A DNA stretch of 64,000 nucleotides from Aralia elata. Taxonomy: Eukaryota > Streptophyta > Magnoliopsida > Apiales > Araliaceae. The translations under genes were made by a program, and so were the position numbers. The stretch spans positions 65,396,889 to 65,460,888 of the forward strand of contig CM068388.1 in NCBI GenBank assembly GCA_034770075.1, given 5' to 3'. Shown here piece after piece: positions 24,491 through 35,467 of the stretch (within the stretch, counting starts at the first letter, position 1; every line of letters begins with the position of its first letter). The notes under the pieces were generated by a model. That model saw nothing but the letters and a program-made list of their open reading frames with translations. It did no database searches and was not told the origin of the DNA.

Positions 24491-26678
24491 TGTAGGTTAT
24501 AAACCTTAGGTAGGAGTACCTTAGGCTATAACCGCAGAGATAAGGATAAAGAATAAACTCAAATAGAGTTTAAGCACTCAGAGATGAAAAAAAAATTATT
24601 ATTAAGTAAAGAAAAAGATAAATAAGATTCAAAGAAGAATCTTGAAAGATTATAAAGATAAGAATATGGAGTTACCTGACTCTAGTAAGTAAAAGTGAAT
24701 AGCTTAAATAAAATCATAATATATGATTAAAGTGAGAAAAAAAAAGTTAAGAAGATCATAAAACAAAACGATCATAAGATAGAAAAGAATCATAATATAA
24801 CACGAATATAAGAAGGATCACAACGTGATCTGATTAAGACATGGAATGATAGATGATCAATCGACTGATTGAAAATTTTATAGCAAAATTGCTGTGTAAA
24901 AGTTGTACTATGAAATTGTACTATGTAAACTCATGAAAGAGTAATTAATGTTGAGATACGGATTAAAGGAAATTCGTATTGAGTAAAGGAAAAGTTAGAA
25001 TTATGTGGGATTTCAATGGAGGACTCATGTTAGTGGCTGAGTTGTACAATTCCTTGTATGGGCGGGGAATTTGTGCTTGGTTTGATAACCACTTAGCTTC
25101 CTATATTGACAATTCATTGCAATGTTGGTATCGCGCTATCACTATACGTATGACGAGAAGGTGATTCTTTTCTCATATTTATTATTGATAGTTAGAGAAT
25201 ATTAAGATTAGGTGCGAGTTCTTTAAACTCATACTTATGGTAAGTTCGTGACTCATAATCGTATGGTGGAACCCCTCAGCGAATGGACGATTTTGGTCTG
25301 ATTAGGATAAGTTCCTAAACTCATATGATTGTGGTAAGTTCCTGAACTCATAACGTGTGGTATGTTTAATGAACTATATTGGGGTATAGAAAAGTTGTGC
25401 ATGAAGAATTGAGGATTTTTAGTATAGTAAGCTTTAAAGATGATAGAAATAGATAGAATTATTAAGCAATGGATCATTGGAGAAATTGTAGTTGATGGTG
25501 GAAGCATAGGTATTCCAAATCTTCTAGCTATGCTAGACTTCAAAATTTTTGATATCAAGCCAAATTCGCACTGAAGTGCCTTCAAAAATAAAAATGAAAT
25601 TTTTGTTATCCTCAAAATAGAGTGACGAGTGTGTAAAAGTGGGCTTCGAACCACTAACACATCGTTATCTGTTGCGACATGATAACACCAAAAATGATTT
25701 TTGGTTTTGAACTGTTTAAAGAAGAGTCTACGCTATTTGTTTCGGTTAGACGAAAATAATTTAAAATATCAAAATGTATTTTTAAAATAGTCATCAATGC
25801 ATCATGGAACCTGGTGTAGAATGACAGATGATGGAGTCATCAATGCAGATTAACATAGTGTTGGATGTGATTTAAGGATCGTCAGCCCACTATGGTATGA
25901 TGTAGTATGACAAAGTCACAAAATGACGGAATCCTCAAACAGGCTATATATACAGTACGGTATCAGGACGTCATAAAATGATTTTCAGAATTTTGAACCA
26001 GTTAAAGAAAAGGCAATGCCAATTAAAGTGGCTAGACAAATATTTTGATTGATGTTCGAATTATTAGTATACGTCTAAGCTATTTAATTCAGCTAGACAA
26101 ATGTTTATAAAAATTCAAGTGTTCTTTGAGAAGTTATGCCAAACCAAATTGTTTTGGTGCGGAATCTTGTGTTAAGTCTGAGGTGAACAACCCTAAAAAG
26201 GGGATTTCTCGGATTGGTTAACGTGGTTCAATCCAGGAAAAGCAGTAAGGGTTGTTTAATGTGGTTCAACCCCGAAAAGTCGTTGTGCACAACGCAATAG
26301 TATGAAAGGCTGATCACCTGGCGTACAAATTTTTGTCCGCGGAAACTGGTAGAAATACTTGAGAACTCAGGACAAGTTCATGGTCTTTATGACCCCTCAG
26401 ACCGATATGAAAAGTTTTCTTGAATTAACTTTTCACATTATTTATACTGCTTCACAGTTATTGAATAATTGTGAAGACTCCTGAATGATTGGAAAATGTA
26501 AACTCCTAGAGAGTAGCTATTGTAGAATGAGATAATAGAAGAGAAATCTTGAGAGGAGGAAAGAGGATTGTTTGCAAGACATTAAGGTGAAAGTGTAAAG
26601 GTTAAGTTGAAAACCTAGTTTTGATCAATAGAATGAGCAGAGAAATAAGTACGTTATAATTTCGAGGACGAAATTCTT

Positions 26679-26693
26679 AGAAGATGGGGTGAA
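26679..26693 (+). promoter_or_regulatory. LARD polypurine tract
   Basis: AGAAGATGGGGTGAA directly abuts the 3' LTR and would prime plus-strand synthesis. It follows TTTCGAGGACGAAATTC at about 26,660. Confidence 0.8.
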
Positions 26694-29600
26694 TGTGACA
26701 ACCCAAAAAAAAATTTTTATAAGATTTATTAATAAAATCTTGAATGATTAAATAAAGGTTAAGATACAAGACCTGGAGTTCGAAAAGTGAGATTGTACTG
26801 CATAAGTGAATATGAACTATGTAATATGTGCTTTTGGTGTATAGTAAATATATTAGTATTATATATTTATTATATGTAAGCAATTGTAGCGGCAATTTAT
26901 TTAAAGGAAATGAGATGAGTAAGATTAAAATAAGTTAAAATAATTTATGATATTAAAATTATTTTAATGTGGTAACTTGGTGGCATTAAATATACTTAAT
27001 GTATAACCACCGTTTTATTGAAGAAATTATATAATACGTTATTGGATGTAATGTATGTATGTTTCTAATGTAGTGAATATATTATGATATTTACTACAGT
27101 TAAATTGTTGAAAACAATTTATAGAAGGGAAAAGAAAATAATTCGAATTTTTCGAAAAATATTAAAATAAGAATTGAGTAAATAAATTTGTATTTTACGT
27201 GATAAATATATATATGTATATTTATTGCGTGTGAATAAATTGTTATGAAACAATTTATTGCGAAGCGAAATAATTAGTTTAAGTATACAAAAATATTGTA
27301 TACTTTAAATAAAGGATATTAAAGTAAATTCTAGCATTGAATTATTGTAATAAAGAGAGAATATTTATTTTAATTGTAATATCCTTTTATTGAATAAATT
27401 TTCACTTATATGGAAAATAAAATGAAATGCATATATTTATTACGCGAGAAAATGAAATTGTTATGAACAACTTGTATAAGGATTTGTATGGGGTAGTTTA
27501 AGTATATATAATATTTATATACACTTTACCCAAGAGCATTAAAATAAATTCTTAAATGAATTTATTTTAATAAAGTAAGGATATTATATTTATTATAATA
27601 TCTTAAGTAAGTAAATAATTAAATTTACATGAGAAATTATGTGTTGCATATTTATTTGGCATTTATAAATAAATATGTAGTGAAAGTTTATTATGTTATG
27701 TTTTTATTTTTGGGATATATATAATTTATATATACCTTAATCAGAGAATATTAAAATAAATTCTTATATGAGGTTATTTTAATAAAGCAAGAATATTGTA
27801 AATAATTGTATTTGCATAAGAAATTATGTGTAGCATATTTATTTTATGATTATAAAATAAATATGTAATATAAGTATGTTATGTTATATTTTGCATAATT
27901 TATATATCAAAGATGGGTTATATAAATTATGTGATTCCAAGGTGGTAAAATAGTTTTAGAAAAATATGTAATAACTTATTTGATTAAATTAAGTTACTAA
28001 GGTTGGGTAATTAAATTACTTAACAAAAATATTTAAGAGAATAATGGAGCCAATTACTTTTTTTTTATAAGCTAGTTATGCAATAAAAAGAAAATCAAAA
28101 ATGTGGCAACTTGGGAGGGACATTTAAGTCATTTGTTTAAGCAAATTTAGTAACTAAAATAAATCAAAATTGGGCTAAAAGAGGAGAGGTGTATCCGGGC
28201 AAGGGAGGGAGTATTTAGCACATGGACATTTTAATTTTTAGCCACCTTGCATAGCTATATTACTAACTCCCTAGCCAAGTGTCCCCTATTCTCTAGACTT
28301 TGAAATTTGCTAAGATTTGCAAGGATTTTGTAGAGATATTGGAAGATATGAGAGATTTACCAAAACTTGCAAGCAACAACACGTGATTGAAGAGAGAGAA
28401 GGGGCAAGAGAATGTGGTGAATATGTATAGACATATACAATATATCTACTAACTATTAAAAATCATTTCATTTATCTCTCATGATAATACTTCTTATTAG
28501 CTAACAAAATAAGTCCAAGAGAGAGAGAGAGGAGGAGGAATTCGGGCAGCAACTTAGAGGAGAGAGAGAGAGAGAGTTTTGTGTGGTCTAACTCCATAAT
28601 CAAGCCTAGGAAGAACGAGAAACAGAATAAAAAAAAGGTATAAAATTTTTAACTTTAATCTAGTTTATTTCCTTTTGTTTTGGTTTGATTTTGATGATAT
28701 AAAGTTTTATGAACTTGTTGGTAAAAACCTTATGAGAAAGATGGAATCATAGATTACTTGGTGTATCATGTTGGTATATGTTAGATTATGTTGCAAGTGT
28801 TGGGAAAAATAAAGCTAATGAGTTTTTTTAGTTTTTTTTTCGGAAAATGTTTAGTTAATAGTTAATGATCCATGTGATTTATTTTGGAGATCCAAGTTTG
28901 ATATTTGTAATATTCTTGTTGGGTGTGCTAGATATATAAGTTTTGAGTAAAAGCCCTATTGAATGATCCAAAAATATTGTGGAACGAATAAGATGTGGAA
29001 GTTATGATAAAACAATTCCGTGTTGGAAAACTAGTACACTGCTGTCCCAAAAAGGAAAATTCGAGATTATCTTGAGTGCTCTAAAAATTTTGGACTTTTG
29101 GTATGTTATAGTACACTGAATAAGCTTTCCATATACTCTAGAATGGACCAATTCTAATTTCGGAGCAAATAGTTATGACCATTCAAAGTATTCGTGCCAA
29201 AACTGTCCAACCAATTCGGATCAGTTCCCTTGCACGAAATTTCTGGACTAATGTGTTCAGAATTTGGAAAACTATCAGTAGGAAAAAGTTGTAGTTCCGG
29301 AAGTTAGCTTCGCGTGAGCTTAAGAATCGCCTAAAAAAGTTTTAAAACGTAAAAGTTATGACTGTTTTAGCGAGAGAGGGTAAAGCTGCAAAAAAGATGA
29401 AAACCGTTATGAACGTACACTTTTGGCTAATTATTTGGACTGCCTAATGAACCTAAAATGGAGGTTTCATATTTTTTAAAAATAGTTTTATATGATACGA
29501 AAAACATATCAGAAATTCGTTGTAATACGATTAATGATTTCAGAATTAAAAATGAGCAAAGAAGCATGTCAGAACTTGCAAACGAGCGAACGCCGACCGT

Positions 29601-31288
29601 CGGCGCGTCGAGCGATTTTGACGTTCGACGTCCTATATCGCGTTTCGGCGAAATAATAAGTCATAATAAATCTAATAAAGTCCCACGGGACGAGTTTTGA
29701 CTATAGGTGATATTTTGTGCCGAGAAACTTCCTTTCAGGCATAAATAAAGTAATAAAAATATGTAATAAATATAAATTACATATTTAAGCAAAATAAAAA
29801 ACTAAGGTTGCCTATAAAATTATCTTGTGGTGCAACGAAAGACAAGAAACCTTTAAAATTTTGTATTAATCATAAAAACGATATTTTAGGGTTTCCGGAG
29901 TTCAAAATAAGATTTTTGAGCTGAATTTTATGTAACGGAGTACATATATATTTAATATATATATATATATATATATACAAAGTGAAAAATTATTAATTTA
30001 TTATTATTTAATTAACATTAAATGATGATTAAAGAGTGTTTAAGCTAATAAACTAATTATTTATTATTTAATTAATATTAAATAATAAATAAGAATAAAT
30101 GGTTAATTAATTATTATATTAAATAATAATTAAAGACAAATGAGATTAATAATTTGATTACTTATTATTTAATTAACTTTGAATAATAAGCAGATGTAAT
30201 TAGTTATTATTATTAATAACTAAGGGTAATTAATTAGTTACTATTTAACTATTATTAAATAGTAATTAAATGAAGATAGAATTAGTAAAATAAAGTAAAT
30301 TTAAATAACACATTAATTAGACAATTATAATAAATTATTTAAAGGTTTAATAAGTTTTTATCACTTAAGGAAATAGTATTGCTTAATTAAATCATTAACC
30401 TAAGGTCTATTAAATGTCCAATAGACTTAATGATAATATAAGAAATGAAAAGTGTTATGTGATCTATTGATTGCTATTTAAATAGTATATGATAGAGTAT
30501 AAATATTCAATTATACGCAATGCTAATTGATTGACCGACATTATCAATGCTAGGTCATTCGAAGAGTTTTAATTAAAGCTAGAAAATTGTAGCCCGTCGA
30601 ACAGGCAAGTTTCTTACGTTAAACTTCTTACATATTGCAAGTTTCCTAGCTCAACTCGAGTTATTACTTTCAAAGCATGTTAGTGAATAGTTATTGATGA
30701 TTATTCACATCTTTAATGATTATTGACATTCGCACTTAGTGCAATTTGCATAGGTTTATCGGGTATGAAAGGCTAATCACCTTCATTACCAAAGTGTTTT
30801 TTCGTGGTCATTGTTGGCACCCAACGTTATTAATGCAGTTACTCATTTATTGAAATTGAATTCTCAATCTTTCACAATTGTCATATATTGTTGAAACTTC
30901 AGAAAGCTATATTCTTTCCTTCAATCATGATATATCTTTATTGCATTTAAACTTGCTGAGCAAAGTAGTTGCTCACCCTTGCAATATCATGATAACATTT
31001 CAGATTAAAGCCTGAATGCTTAAAGAAGGACAAAGGCAAAGACAGAGTTGAAGATTAGTTTAACGGTTATCTATTATGATAATTTAAGTAAGTGAAGGAT
31101 GTAAATCTTTTAAGATTATAAAGGTATGTATTTAGTTAAGGTTAAAGACCATGGGATATGTTATAAAATGTATTGTATAAACAATTTATGTGTATATCTT
31201 CCGCATTAGTTACAGAATATGAATGTAGATGATGTACCATAACGTACCAGATCCGAGGTTCAAGGGACCCGGATTTGGGGGCGTCACA
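26694..31288 (+). repeat. LARD 3' LTR
   Basis: Near-identical to the 5' LTR. Visible differences include GAGCCAATT against GAGTCAATT near 28,050, a short deletion near 28,218 (AGCACATGGAC), a length change in (TA)n near 29,950 and four single changes near 31,090-31,240. Confidence 0.93.
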
Positions 31289-31361
31289 ATTATCGTACAA
31301 TACCATCACATTAATCAGTTAAGACTATATTTCTAGCCGTACAAATATTCGGGATATTACA
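31289..31361 (-). mobile_element. Old Gypsy-type LTR, 5' stub
   Basis: Remaining 73 bp of the LTR split by the LARD. It starts TGTAATATCCCGAATATT on the minus strand, the same kind of start as the Gypsy LTRs at 51,369 and 51,462. Its first five bases (31,289-31,293) are the LARD target duplication. Confidence 0.65.
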
Positions 31362-31400
31362 ATATGTGTGTCTATATATAGATAATATATATATATATAT

Positions 31401-31589
31401 AGTCCAGCTCTAAAGCGAACCTTAAAGAGCGAACCAAAGACGAACAGTCGTCTTTGGTGTCTATGGCGACGGTTTAACCCGTCGCCATAGCCATGTAGTC
31501 TTTGGCGACGGGTCGAACCTTCGCCATAGACACCAAAGATGACGGTTCGTCTTTGGTACGCTCTTTAAAGTTGGTTTTAGAGCCTTTCC

Positions 31590-31592
<3 letters not shown>
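31401..31592. mobile_element. Small foldback MITE in a (TA)n tract
   Basis: Imperfect inverted repeats of about 80 bp run from AGCTCTAAAGCGAACC to its counterpart GGTTTTAGAGC. Internal short palindromes are built on CCAAAGACGA and GGCGACGGG. Both flanks are (TA)n, so the target duplication cannot be resolved. There is no coding capacity. Its terminal sequences differ from those of the neighbouring MULE. Confidence 0.7.

Positions 31593-31593
<1 letters not shown>

Positions 31594-31650
<57 letters not shown>
31594..31650. repeat. (TA)n tract between MITE and MULE
   Basis: About 57 bp of TA dinucleotides. The same kind of tract continues at 39,161-39,204 beyond the MULE, so the MULE probably landed inside one long microsatellite. 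Confidence 0.9.
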
Positions 31651-31653
<3 letters not shown>

Positions 31654-32060
31654 GAATGATCCACAGAATACGTTAGTTACGGGCACTGTTTCGGCTAACT
31701 GTGATCCAGCCGTCCAAAATAAGATCGTATGGTTGTGGGAGGGCACGACCGCTACTCCGAGTAGCGGCCAGAGATTAATTAATTCAGTTTTTATGCTGGC
31801 CGCTAGACGGAGTAGCGGCCAGTCAAAACGGCGTCGTTTTGACTGGCCGCTACTCCCTCTAGCGGCCATCATAAAAAATGAATTAAGCGCGAGGGGTGTT
31901 GTGGAGATTTAACCTGGCCGCTAGAGGGAGTAGAGGCCAGTCAAAATGGCAGCGTTTTGACTGGCCGCTACTCCCTCTAGCGGCCAGGCAATTAAATTGG
32001 ATTGAAGCCTGGCCGCTACTCCCTCTAGCGGCCAGGTTAAATCTCCATGATACCCTCGCG
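31651..32060 (+). repeat. MULE left terminus with hairpin units
   Basis: Contains a perfect GCTACTCCGAGTAGC palindrome near 31,750, then units with arms GGCCGCTA and TAGCGGCC around a 7-nt CTCCCTC spacer at about 31,796, 31,843, 31,915, 31,961 and 32,009. Neighbouring units point in opposite directions and flank a second palindrome of type GTCAAAACG ... CGTTTTGAC. One arm is mutated (GTAGAGGCC at 31,930). Confidence 0.9.
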
Positions 32061-32258
32061 CTTAAATCATTTAGGGTTAGCTGCTACCTTTGTTTCAACC
32101 GACTCAATTTCAACCAATTAATTAGCCCCTTTAGCATGGTACACTGATATAACATAATAATAGGGAACATGAAAAATATCTTAATCAGTAGTACAATACA
32201 AACATTTCAAAGTTTACCTACATTACATCTCCATAGACATTCTAAATAAACACATACA

Positions 32259-34601
32259 TTAATTATCTTTAGGTTCAGGAAGCCCTAACACTCTATAATG
32301 ATTGCGCTTGTCATGGTTAGTTTCGAATCCACATATCGCACATTTTCGGTGAGGCTTACTACCCAATACTTTTTCAAGGGCACTTTTTAATCTGGATTGT
32401 TTTTTCCGACCCTTTGTTTGAGAAGCAATTGGTGGCAAATACTCTTGTTCTTCCTCTTGAACCTCATCATCCGCATCATCATCCTCCAATCCCATTTCCC
32501 GAGCTGCACCTTCGTCCACGCGATCATTCTCATTGTCTAGTATGTCGGTAATATTCTCATCCGGGTCAAATTGATCAACAAGGGCTTTTCCTCGAGCATT
32601 TTGCTTTAGTATTGCCTTGTAACCTCGAACTGAGCAAGCAGCTTTACTAGCTAACTCTTGAAAATCACTCATCAAATGATTGTACCGCATCCCTTGATTT
32701 TGTTCAAAGTCAGCAGTCATTGGAAAAACCATGTCTTGTTCACCATTACTCCTGTTAGCATCTCTTGTCCACCGAGGAACGATCATGTCATCAGGTATTT
32801 TTGAAATACTCTTAAAGCTAAAGTATCTCAATATGTGCCTGCAAATCTGACCAGAATGTGAGAACATTTGACAAGTACATTTTATCGAGCCCTCATGATG
32901 ATTAATGACAACTTGTCGATATCTACGACTATTTTCAATTGCATCCGACCGGTACACTGCATAGACCTTTGTATCAATATTGCACAGCTCACTGACTTTG
33001 TTGATGTTGTACATTAGAGAATCCACGAGCTCCTTTTGAAAACGTCTAAATATCTCTTTTGTATAACATTCAGCAGCATGCACTTCCAACGATGATCCTA
33101 ATACCATACTACGTTTTCGATGTTTTGTTACGTAGTCGGCCTTTCTCTCTCTGATGAATTGTTTCTCAATAGCCTTCTGAGTCTTGACTACAAAATCTTT
33201 CATGCCTGTTGAAGCATTCACATATAAATCAAAAAAATTATTCATACCTTCGCTTCTTCCGGTGGTTGTCATTCCCGCAGCAAAATACCTCTTTGTATAT
33301 GCTCCTATCCATTTATCCTTCACATCATACAAACTTATGAGCCATTCATTTTGATACAAATCATAATCTCTCATAAGGTTTTCCCAACGCTCTTCAAACT
33401 CGTCAATGGACAATGAATTATACACACAATTGTTGAAAGAATCTTTAAACGATGGGTGTTCCGCATAAACATGATGCAATTTTTCTGGGAATTTATTGCT
33501 AATATGCCAAGAACACAATAAATGATGAGTGGATGGGAGTACCCTACCAATAGCATTGCTCATGGCTTTATCTTGGTCAGTGATGATGGTTACAGGAGCC
33601 TTGTAGTCCATTGCTTCGAGCCACGTCTCTAAGACCCAAACAAAAGTTTCTTCTGTCTCATCCCGTAACAGTGCAAATCCAAATAAAACAGAGTGATAAT
33701 GGTGGTTGACCCCGATAAATGGAACAAATGGCATATTATACCTATTTGTCCTATACGTAGTGTCAAATGTAATCACGTCTCCGAAACGTTGATACATATA
33801 TCTTGAACGAGCGTCTACCCACAAAATACATTCTATGTGATTGTCTTGGCTAGATTTGACCCGGAAAAAGAATTTACTTGCACTGCTGGAACCAACTTTT
33901 TTCAAATATGTGACTGCAGCCTGTGCATCATTTTCATCCTCCGAGTCACGCCTTAAATCCCTCACTATATTACGCACATCTTTGTCACTAAAACCTACAT
34001 TTTGCATACCTCCACCCATTGTGCTCAAAACATTCATCATCCTACTTGGTCCAATACCCGCCTTATTTAATGTGTCAATTAATTTTCTTGCCACTGGCGT
34101 AATATGTCTATGTGTCTCAATCAAATCTACTTTGGTAGGTGTCACTAAATGATGATTGTGATCCAACTCAATAATCGAAATACGCCAATTATCTTCTTTC
34201 TTACCGTGAACAACATACATTCTAGCTTTGCATAATGTGCGGCCTACTGAGTCTCGCCGTCTTATTTTCATCTCATTATCACATACATCATTTAATGAAC
34301 TTTGTACACCCGTTGGTCTACCAGCTTTTTTACATACATACAACCTGGATGTCAGATCATTACTGTGAGCATGTTTACGACTCGTAGCAATCCTAATCTC
34401 AAATCCATTTTTTTGGGCATATGATCTATAAAAAATTTCAGCTTCTTCCAAATTAGAAAACACTTGACCAACATAAGGAACCATTACCTCTTTACTACTT
34501 TCAGCATCATTAACATACTCCGATTCATTTCTACGATCTAAACTACCAACAGATTCAGAAGAACTAGATAAAAATATTTTTGTAGCAGGCATGGATTCCA
34601 T
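32259..34601 (-). CDS. FAR1/FHY3-like MULE transposase
   Basis: A single uninterrupted frame of 780 codons. Domains in order: FAR1-type zinc-binding DNA-binding domain (residues 50-152; C90, C124, H148, H150), MULE transposase DDE core (about 270-455, with D280 in TFDTTYRTN, D342 in ITDQDKAM and a candidate E451 in GRSEGMN), SWIM zinc finger (C575, C577, C587, H589), an acidic stretch (about 675-720), a basic stretch (730-750) and a C-terminal zinc-knuckle-like C754, C757, H763, H768. FAR1-family proteins include both transposases and domesticated light-signalling factors. Flanking inverted repeats show that this copy is still the transposase of its element. It should bind the terminal hairpin arrays and cut and join the element in the nucleus. 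No stop or missing core residue was seen, so it may be functional. Confidence 0.95.
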   Translation of the reverse strand: MESMPATKIFLSSSSESVGSLDRRNESEYVNDAESSKEVMVPYVGQVFSNLEEAEIFYRSYAQKNGFEIRIATSRKHAHSNDLTSRLYVCKKAGRPTGVQSSLNDVCDNEMKIRRRDSVGRTLCKARMYVVHGKKEDNWRISIIELDHNHHLVTPTKVDLIETHRHITPVARKLIDTLNKAGIGPSRMMNVLSTMGGGMQNVGFSDKDVRNIVRDLRRDSEDENDAQAAVTYLKKVGSSSASKFFFRVKSSQDNHIECILWVDARSRYMYQRFGDVITFDTTYRTNRYNMPFVPFIGVNHHYHSVLFGFALLRDETEETFVWVLETWLEAMDYKAPVTIITDQDKAMSNAIGRVLPSTHHLLCSWHISNKFPEKLHHVYAEHPSFKDSFNNCVYNSLSIDEFEERWENLMRDYDLYQNEWLISLYDVKDKWIGAYTKRYFAAGMTTTGRSEGMNNFFDLYVNASTGMKDFVVKTQKAIEKQFIRERKADYVTKHRKRSMVLGSSLEVHAAECYTKEIFRRFQKELVDSLMYNINKVSELCNIDTKVYAVYRSDAIENSRRYRQVVINHHEGSIKCTCQMFSHSGQICRHILRYFSFKSISKIPDDMIVPRWTRDANRSNGEQDMVFPMTADFEQNQGMRYNHLMSDFQELASKAACSVRGYKAILKQNARGKALVDQFDPDENITDILDNENDRVDEGAAREMGLEDDDADDEVQEEEQEYLPPIASQTKGRKKQSRLKSALEKVLGSKPHRKCAICGFETNHDKRNHYRVLGLPEPKDN

Positions 34602-34739
34602 TAATAAAGACTTACCGAAATTTGATTACACGAACAAGTGATTTCTTCTAATCTCACCACAAGCAAATAATCTCCGAAGCTCAATTTTCTGCAGTTGTTT
34701 AGCACAAGGCGGCGAATGGAGTAAAATGATAGGTATAAA

Positions 34740-35240
34740 AGTTACATTGTCTGGCCGGTACTAGCTCCTACGGCCTGGACAAATTCCCAAAATGCCCTTA
34801 AAATTAATTTAAAATATTTTTTATACTGGCCGCTAGAGGGAGTAGCGGCCAGTCAAAATGGTGCCGTTTTGACTAGCCGCTACTCCCTCTAGCGGCAAGT
34901 ATAAAAAATATTTTAAATTAATTAATATACTGGCCGCTAGAGCGAGTAGCGGCCAGTCAAAACGGTGTCGTTTTGACTGGCCGCTACTCCCTCTAGCGGC
35001 CAGTATAAAAAACATTTTAAATTAATTAATATACTGGCCGCTAGAGGGAGTAGCGGGCAGTCAAAACGGCACCGTTTTGACTGCCCGCTACTCCCTCTAG
35101 CGGCCAGTATACATAGATTGGGAATTCAATTAATTTTCTTGACTGGCCGCTAGAGGGAGTAGCGGCCAGTATACAGAGACTTTGGGAAATTATTTCATTT
35201 TCTTGACTGGCCGCTACTCCCTCTAGCGGCCAGTATACAG
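34740..35240. repeat. Internal hairpin array of the MULE
   Basis: Eight units of the GGCCGCTA/TAGCGGCC hairpin (about 34,829, 34,876, 34,931, 34,979, 35,035, 35,081, 35,145 and 35,203) plus a degenerate one near 34,752. Successive units alternate in direction and pair around GTCAAAACGG ... CCGTTTTGAC, so the block can fold into nested hairpins. Paired arms carry matching changes: GTAGCGGGCAG at 35,049 faces CTGCCCGCTAC at 35,080. The array lies upstream of the transposase start and downstream of the Ulp1 gene. It could be promoter or autoregulatory DNA, or a buried terminus from an earlier element. Confidence 0.9.
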
Positions 35241-35467
35241 AGACTTTTGGACCATCCCCAATACATAATGTCTATTTCCTTGTTCAATACCAACAATACA
35301 CAATAAAATTGAGCAAACGTTTACAATACCAAATTAACCAACAAACACAAATTAGCTTAAACTAAATTAAATTAGCATAAACCGATAATAAAAATCCATA
35401 TAATCCAACACGTAACATTCATGGTGCAAATTAATTAGAGTACATGTGCAAAAGTCAAATCGACACA

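Larger units (their letters stand above)
24476..26693 (+). other. LARD internal domain, non-coding
   Basis: No gag, protease, integrase or reverse transcriptase motif was found in any frame. Short frames lack domains. A piece near 26,300 (TATGAAAGGCTGATCACCT) echoes the LTR near 23,950, so part of the interior may derive from LTR sequence. Packaging signals would be expected here but cannot be read directly. Confidence 0.8.
19879..31288 (+). mobile_element. Complete LARD-like retrotransposon (4.6-kb LTRs, non-coding interior)
   Basis: Two direct repeats of 4,597 and 4,595 bp (19,879-24,475 and 26,694-31,288) start TGTGACAACCC and end GGGGGCGTCACA. They flank only 2,218 bp. A tRNA-iMet primer site, a purine tract and a 5-bp ATTAT duplication are all in place. 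By eye the LTRs differ at only about ten positions plus short length changes, so the insertion is recent. No gag or pol domain is visible, which matches the LARD class of large non-autonomous Gypsy-related elements. It must use proteins of another element. The motif TTTCGAGGACGAAATTC before the 3' LTR is shared with the Gypsy remnant near 51,390 and suggests a Tekay-like partner. Confidence 0.93.

Noticed and set aside
25253..25660. 135-codon minus frame inside the LARD as a coding gene
   Set aside because: It matches no retroelement or host domain, and its composition follows the AT-rich DNA.
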